A DNA stretch of 18,454 bases, taken from contig JBOHNM010000079.1 in the NCBI GenBank assembly GCA_050730675.1, positions 1 to 18,454 on the forward strand, written 5' to 3'. How positions within the stretch are numbered: the first letter of the stretch is position 1; each line of letters opens with the position of its first letter. The stretch comes from JBOHNM01 sp050730675. GTDB lineage: Bacteria > Planctomycetota > Phycisphaerae > Phycisphaerales > UBA1924. Made by a program: the position numbers and the translations under genes. The notes below the pieces were generated by a model, which saw nothing but the letters and a program-made list of their open reading frames with translations, was not told the DNA's origin and did not search any database. Positions 14,826 through 18,454 of the stretch are shown here, in pieces.

Positions 14826-15431
14826 GTGACGCCCACCACCCACCATCGGTCGTCCCTCACCACCGCCGCCTTCCTCGCGATTGCCGCGGCCCTCACCACC
14901 GCCGCCTGCTCGCCCAAAGACGGCCCGATCGCCACGCTCGACCCTCCGGGGCAGACCACTCTCCCCCCGGGCCCCGCCCGCGTGATGGAGCAGCTCGCCC
15001 CCGTCAAGATCCGCGTCCACCCGCTCACGCGCATCAGCATCCAGAAGGACGAGCCCCCGAAGCTCAACTGCCATTTCGAGCTCCTCGACCAGTTCAACCA
15101 CTCCATCAAGTGGCTCGGCAAGGTCCGCGTCGAGCTCTACCGCCCCGTCGCCGATGCCGCCTCGTCCCCCATCGGCGCCACCGGCACCGAGAAGCAGGAA
15201 CTCGTCTGGAACCAGGACCTCAACGACCCCCGCACCAACGCCGACATGTACGACTGGGTCACCCGCACCTACCTCCTCCCCCTGGGCGACCTTCCCGCCT
15301 GGGCCGTCCACGTCGCCGACGGCACCTCCCGCGACCCCTGGCTCACCCTCAAGATCTACTTCACCTTTGTGGATGTCTCCGGCCAGGACCGCACCCTCTC
15401 CGCCCAATACCGCATCAACCGCGGTCAATAG
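14826..15431 (+). CDS. Small lipoprotein of unknown function
   Basis: A 201-residue protein starting at GTG 14826. The leader is MTPTTHHRSSLTTAAFLAIA followed by a lipobox LTTAAC, giving lipid-modified Cys28. The mature part has a Pro-rich linker (LDPPGQTTLPPGP), then an all-beta-looking domain with PVKIRVHPLTRISI, FELLDQFNHSIKWLGKVRVELYRP and ..TLKIYFTFVDVSGQDRTL. It could be an immunoglobulin-like or C2-like sandwich. I do not recognise the family. No SD sequence is visible, and a leaderless or weak start is possible. It is divergent from the glycosyltransferase gene and separated by a hairpin-containing gap of 259 bases from the kinase gene. Confidence 0.75.
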   Translation: MTPTTHHRSSLTTAAFLAIAAALTTAACSPKDGPIATLDPPGQTTLPPGPARVMEQLAPVKIRVHPLTRISIQKDEPPKLNCHFELLDQFNHSIKWLGKVRVELYRPVADAASSPIGATGTEKQELVWNQDLNDPRTNADMYDWVTRTYLLPLGDLPAWAVHVADGTSRDPWLTLKIYFTFVDVSGQDRTLSAQYRINRGQ

Positions 15432-15472
15432 CACATATTCATGTATAACAGGGGCGCTCCGGCAGGGGATGC

Positions 15473-15506
15473 CCCGGCACGCCGCGGTCCTCCGCGCTGT
15501 GCCGGG
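15473..15506 (+). other. Strong hairpin upstream of the kinase gene
   Basis: CCCGGCAC (15473-15480) pairs with GTGCCGGG (15499-15506), and CGCGG (15483-15487) pairs with CCGCG (15492-15496) around a TCCT loop. A G-U pair and one C-C mismatch join the two stems, giving a nearly continuous 15-pair helix. No T-run follows, so it is not a standard terminator. It may end the lipoprotein transcript, act in the 5' leader of the kinase mRNA, or be a dispersed palindrome. Confidence 0.6.
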
Positions 15507-15690
15507 CGTGGGTGCGGCACGTCTCCAACCACCCGATTCCCCGGACGCACCGAGCGGTTCCCTCCCCCACCCAGGTCACCCCACACCCTCGCAACCACTC
15601 GAACCCCCGCCCCTATCCCCTCGTAGAGCAAGGGAACCCCCTCGTGTGCCCACACCCGTCCCGGCCCCCGCGGCCGGCCGACAAGGCACC

Positions 15691-16620
15691 ATGCATCCAC
15701 AGCCGCCGCATCTTCGCAAATGCATCCGCGTCCCCACCTGGGCGCTCGTCGTCGGGCCCGTGCTCGCGGCGCTGCTCTCCAACGCCGACGTCCTCTTCCT
15801 CGCCCTCGCCCGACCGCACGAAGAATCCAACGACTTCCTCCTCGCCCTCGGCGCGACCGTGCCGCTCAGCCTCGGCGCCTGCGCCGTTACTCTCTGGTTC
15901 CTCCTCCGTCTCCGCCACGAGGCCGACCGCCGCGCGGCCGCCCTCGCCGAGCTCAGCCAAGCCCTCGACCGCGAGCAGCTCCTCCGCCGCGAGCTCGATC
16001 ACCGCGTCCGCAACAACCTCTCCGCCCTCCTCGCCCTCGTCGGCATGTATGAAGAGTCGTCCTCTACAGGCGCCGACATCGCCCCCGCTCTCCGCGGCAA
16101 GATCCTCGCCCTCCGCGAGTCCTACCAGCTCATCTCCACCACCCACGGCGAGGGCCTCGAACTCGGCGACCTCCTCCACGCCGTCATCGCGGCCGTCCTC
16201 AACCCAGCCGACGCCCGCGCCGTCACGCTCGACGGCCCCTCCGTCCGCCTCACCAGCCGCGAGGCCAACGCCTTCGCCATGATCGCTCAGGAGCTGCTCA
16301 CCAACGCCGCCAAGCACGGCGCCCTCCGCGCCCCCGGCGGCATGATCCGCGTCACCTGGCACAGCGACGTGGATGATCGCCACGCCCGCGTCACGCTGAA
16401 CTGGGTCGAGCAGCCCGTCACCGCCGCCACCCTCGCCCCGCCCACCACCGAGTCCACCGGCCTGGGCCTCTCGCTCATCGACGGCTTCGCCACCAGCGAT
16501 CTCCGCGGCAGCGTCCACTGCCGCAAACTCGCCGACCGGTGGCTCGTGGACCTCGTCGCCAACATCAAGGTCCCGGCGCCGCGCAACACCGCCCGCAGCC
16601 TCCAGGAGATTCACGGATGA
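15691..16620 (+). CDS. Membrane sensor histidine kinase, HWE/HisKA_2 type
   Basis: A 309-residue protein. Two membrane helices at about 17-40 and 49-74 leave almost no periplasmic loop, so the signal is probably sensed in the membrane or cytoplasm. A short coiled coil (RLRHEADRRAAALAEL) leads to the H-box ELDHRVRNNLSALLALVGM, with phosphorylation on His104. The N-box is QELLTNAAKHGAL (N205), the W-x-E motif is LNWVEQ, and the G-box is STGLGLSLIDGF. This is the HWE/HisKA_2 layout, the type that pairs with ANTAR regulators in systems such as EutW/EutV. ATG 15691 is chosen because it gives a normal N-terminus and follows AAGG closely; the frame is open further upstream. Its stop overlaps the start of the regulator gene (ATGA), so the two are translationally coupled. 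Confidence 0.88.
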   Translation: MHPQPPHLRKCIRVPTWALVVGPVLAALLSNADVLFLALARPHEESNDFLLALGATVPLSLGACAVTLWFLLRLRHEADRRAAALAELSQALDREQLLRRELDHRVRNNLSALLALVGMYEESSSTGADIAPALRGKILALRESYQLISTTHGEGLELGDLLHAVIAAVLNPADARAVTLDGPSVRLTSREANAFAMIAQELLTNAAKHGALRAPGGMIRVTWHSDVDDRHARVTLNWVEQPVTAATLAPPTTESTGLGLSLIDGFATSDLRGSVHCRKLADRWLVDLVANIKVPAPRNTARSLQEIHG

Positions 16621-17300
16621 ACATCATCGGCAAATCCGTCGGCACCTTCCTCGCCCTCGATCTCCCCACCCCGCCGCAGGCCCCCCTCGACCCCGTCACC
16701 GCCACGCGCCCCTTCTGGCGCACCGAGAGCGAGCACCCCCGCAAGGTCCTCGTCGCCGACGACGAGAGCCTCTCCGCCGCCTCGGTCATCCTCAGCCTCA
16801 AGGGCCTCGGCTACAACGCCGTCGGTCCCGCCCGTGACGGCGAGCACGCCGTGGACCTCGCCCTGCTCACCATGCCGGACATGGCCCTGGTTGACGCCCG
16901 CATGGCCACCGACGCCGACGGCCTCGACGCCGCCCGCACGCTCTTCCGCGACCTGCTCATTCCTGTGGTCATTATCTCCGCCTACGCCGACCGCACCCAG
17001 ATCGCCGCCGCCGCCGAAGCCGGCGTCTTCGGCTACCTCGTCAAGCCCGTCACCAAGGACCAGCTCGGCCCCGCCATCGAGATCGCCTGGGCCCGCTTCA
17101 ACCAGTACATGTCCAAGGAGATCGAGGCCGAGGTCCTCCGCCGCCACCTGGAGGACCGCCAGCACATCGACTACGCCAAGTGGGCCCTGGTCGAGCGCGA
17201 GGGCTTCGACGAGAGCAGCGCCATGCGCGAGCTCCACCGCCGCGCCAAGGCCGCCGGCAAAGCCCTCGCCGACATCGCCCGGCAGGTGCTGGGACGGTAA
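16617..17300 (+). CDS. Response regulator with ANTAR RNA-binding domain
   Basis: A 227-residue protein. After a Pro-rich N-terminal extension of about 40 residues, the receiver domain carries VADDES (D48, D49), phospho-acceptor LVDARM (D93), VIISAYADR and VKPVTKDQ (K143). Residues 165-225 (VLRRHLEDRQHIDYAKWALV, then EREGFDESSAMRELHRRA and ALADIARQVL) match the three-helix ANTAR domain. When its receiver is phosphorylated, that domain binds paired RNA hairpins and prevents transcription termination. The start ATG 16617 overlaps the kinase stop by four bases (ATGA) and has AGGAG 8 bases ahead. The partner kinase is the upstream gene. No matching ANTAR RNA target is found in this window, so its regulated operon is probably elsewhere. 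Confidence 0.92.
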   Translation: MNIIGKSVGTFLALDLPTPPQAPLDPVTATRPFWRTESEHPRKVLVADDESLSAASVILSLKGLGYNAVGPARDGEHAVDLALLTMPDMALVDARMATDADGLDAARTLFRDLLIPVVIISAYADRTQIAAAAEAGVFGYLVKPVTKDQLGPAIEIAWARFNQYMSKEIEAEVLRRHLEDRQHIDYAKWALVEREGFDESSAMRELHRRAKAAGKALADIARQVLGR

Positions 17301-17327
17301 CAGCCGGATCCGTATGACGCACAGTCT

Positions 17328-17347
17328 GCTTCGGGTGCTCCCGAAGC
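17328..17347 (+). terminator. Hairpin after the two-component operon, possible U-less terminator
   Basis: A perfect 8-bp stem GCTTCGGG / CCCGAAGC with a TGCT loop lies 28 bases after the regulator stop. The position suits an operon end, but no T-run follows, so termination is only inferred. Confidence 0.45.
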
Positions 17348-17483
17348 CGCCGCCGCGCCGGATTCGGGCGAGCGTCCGATGCCCGCCGCTTCACCTGCCG
17401 CTCCCGCTAGGTCTGACGTTAAAATACACGATTCCGTGCCTTCTCTCCAACGGGCGACCGAATGTAGCCGCAGGTGGAGCGAG

Positions 17484-17557
17484 GCCCGGCTCGGCCGGGC
17501 GGAGCGCAACCCGTGGAAAGCCGATCCTGATCCCCTCGCCCCCGAAGGGGGCGAGGG
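17484..17557. repeat. Pair of perfect GC hairpins, likely dispersed palindromic repeat
   Basis: GCCCGGC-TCG-GCCGGGC (17484-17500) is a 7-bp stem with a 3-base loop. CCCTCGCCCCC-GAA-GGGGGCGAGGG (17533-17543 with 17547-17557) is an 11-bp stem with a 3-base loop. The linking text (GGAGCGCAACCCGTGGAAAG) and the second hairpin look like a multicopy intergenic palindrome rather than a unique regulatory site. Copy number cannot be tested here. Confidence 0.55.
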
Positions 17558-17698
17558 AGCTTGTGCGCGGGTGTTTTGCCGTGTACTCGGATCGCGCACC
17601 ACTTGACCCACTCTCCTTTCACCCCCATTTCACCCTCACCTCAGGGCAATACGCCATCATCCAGTATGCCCTGCTTCACCTCCTTCCGGGAGTTCAAC

Positions 17699-18130
17699 AT
17701 GACCCCCATGCGCACCGCTACGCATCTCTCGATCACCGTCATCCTCGCTGGTGCAATGGGCTTCGCCGGCTGCGACAGCGATGTCCACACCCAGCCCGCC
17801 GCGAAGGTCGCCACCGACCCCACAACCACCACCGACATGGAAGCCAACACCGGTGTGGCCCAGGCCAAGGCCGAATCCAAGGCCGAGGCTAACGCCGATG
17901 TCGCCGACGTGCGCATCGTCCGTGAGATCAAGCAGCGACTCCGCGACGATCCCAACGTCTCCCCCATCGCCCGCAACTGCCAGATCTCATGCCAATCCGG
18001 CGAAGTCTTCCTCGCCGGCTTTGTGGTGAGCCAGGACGAGCGCCTGCTCGTCGAGGAGCACGCCCTGCAGGTCAAGGGCGTCGTCAAGGTCGAAAACCAC
18101 CTGGAGGTCAAGCCGCCGCACAACCCATGA
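17699..18130 (+). CDS. BON-domain lipoprotein
   Basis: A 143-residue protein. The leader MTPMRTATHLSITVILAGAM ends in a lipobox FAGC, giving lipid-modified Cys25. Residues 26-68 are a low-complexity Ala/Lys/Glu/Thr linker (QAKAESKAEANADV). Residues 69-139 form one BON domain: VRIVREIKQRLRDDPNVS, GEVFLAGFV with the conserved Gly, and GVVKVENHLEV. BON domains are found in OsmY-type envelope stress proteins and in secretins, and are thought to bind phospholipid or other envelope components. The start ATG 17699 has GGGAG 6 bases ahead, so longer upstream frames are discounted. It lies 55 bases before the DUF6496-like gene and may share its transcript. A stress role is inferred from the family only. 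Confidence 0.85.
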   Translation: MTPMRTATHLSITVILAGAMGFAGCDSDVHTQPAAKVATDPTTTTDMEANTGVAQAKAESKAEANADVADVRIVREIKQRLRDDPNVSPIARNCQISCQSGEVFLAGFVVSQDERLLVEEHALQVKGVVKVENHLEVKPPHNP

Positions 18131-18185
18131 CATCTTTGTGTGCTTCCTGCAAACCCCGCCCCCCATTCAATCGAAAGGGATCATC

Positions 18186-18401
18186 ATGGCACGCTACAGC
18201 CCCCTCGCCGCCAAAAAAGTCGAACGAGCCATGCACGAGCGCAAGCGCGGCACCCTCCGTAGCGGCGGCTCCGGCAAGAAGGTCACCAGCCGCAAACAGG
18301 CCATCGCCATCGGCCTCTCCGAAGCCCGCCGCCAAGGCGCCAAGGTGCCCGCCCCCGGCCGCTCAGCATCCACCCGCTCACGCCGATCCAGGTCAAAGTA
18401 A
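18186..18401 (+). CDS. Small basic DUF6496-like protein
   Basis: A 71-residue protein. MARYSPLAAKKVERAMHERK, then GTLRSGGSGKKV and TSRKQAIAIGLSEARRQGAKVP match the small DUF6496-type family, whose function is unknown. The fixed core is [K/R]-KVE-x-AMHE followed by GKKV-x-SRKQAIAIGLSEAR. The C-terminal tail is Arg/Ser/Lys-rich (RSASTRSRRSRSK), so nucleic-acid binding is plausible but unproven. The start ATG 18186 has AAGGG about 7 bases ahead. Members often sit beside stress-type genes, which fits the BON lipoprotein just upstream. No terminator is seen in the remaining 53 bases. Confidence 0.8.
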   Translation: MARYSPLAAKKVERAMHERKRGTLRSGGSGKKVTSRKQAIAIGLSEARRQGAKVPAPGRSASTRSRRSRSK

Positions 18402-18454
18402 TCGACGACGCAACTCGGCTATCCGAGCACTCCCGCGATGCCGTTAGATCCTGT

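Larger units (their letters stand above)
17301..17698. other. Hairpin-rich intergenic region (398 bp)
   Basis: I see no credible gene here; frames across it are short and lack start signals. It contains three GC hairpins (17328-17347, 17484-17500, 17533-17557), annotated below. It also contains an AT-richer patch GACGTTAAAATACACG at about 17413-17428 and a TTGACC at 17603-17608 that could be a -35 box without a good -10 partner. The end carries the GGGAG ribosome site of the BON gene (17688-17692). Confidence 0.6.

Noticed and set aside
17328..17557. Hairpins downstream of the ANTAR regulator as its RNA target
   Set aside because: Loops are TGCT, TCG and GAA, not the six-base loops with A1 and G4 expected for ANTAR binding, and no terminator overlaps the second stem.
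17603..17632. Sigma-70-like promoter beginning TTGACC ahead of the BON gene
   Set aside because: At 17-18 bases downstream the best match is ATTTCA, too poor a -10 to call.
1..18454. CRISPR array, tRNA or rRNA genes
   Set aside because: No regularly spaced direct repeats, cloverleaf-like sequence or rRNA-like segments were seen on either strand.

Overview
The window looks like chromosomal DNA of a high-GC planctomycete, most likely of the Phycisphaerae. This is inferred from a secreted protein with a C-terminal dockerin-like tail, an excisionase-type HTH fused to membrane segments, several secreted amidohydrolases, and short signal-peptide and lipoprotein genes in a very GC-rich context. There are 15 credible protein genes, no rRNA, tRNA or CRISPR array, and one transposase-type gene with its own flanking repeats.

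Layout. 1-579 is the C-terminal part of an S24/LexA-type self-cleaving repressor, convergent with a two-gene minus unit (secreted protein of unknown function, then a cation diffusion facilitator). 2682-3509 is an HTH plus two-TM protein. It is separated by a strong bidirectional terminator (3542-3570) from a minus-strand phosphofructokinase whose residues predict pyrophosphate use. A divergent gap leads into a plus-strand pair of exported amidohydrolase-family proteins. The first (1341 aa) joins a metal-ligand-less module, beta-rich repeats and an intact module; the second (467 aa) again lacks the metal ligands. A dispersed inverted repeat spans the junction of the two genes and encodes most of the second signal peptide.

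10499-11296 is a compact RAYT (REP-associated tyrosine transposase) unit. The transposase gene lies between two inverted copies of a repeat that share 26 identical bases, a GCGTCC block and a hairpin. The repeats run into both neighbours and give them the same last five residues, EPRTK. Leftward from there come a Yellow/MRJP-like beta-propeller fused to a heavy-metal (HMA) domain, a dockerin-tailed secreted protein, and an MGDG-synthase/UgtP-like lipid glycosyltransferase, all on the minus strand.

The right end is all plus strand: a small lipoprotein, a strong hairpin, then a translationally coupled HWE/HisKA_2 sensor kinase and an ANTAR response regulator (an RNA-binding antitermination type of two-component system). 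A hairpin-rich gap follows, then a BON-domain lipoprotein and a small basic DUF6496-like protein.

Strand composition changes sign inside the large amidohydrolase gene. The plus strand is G-rich to the left of about 5.7 kb and C-rich to the right of about 7.4 kb, whichever strand the genes use.
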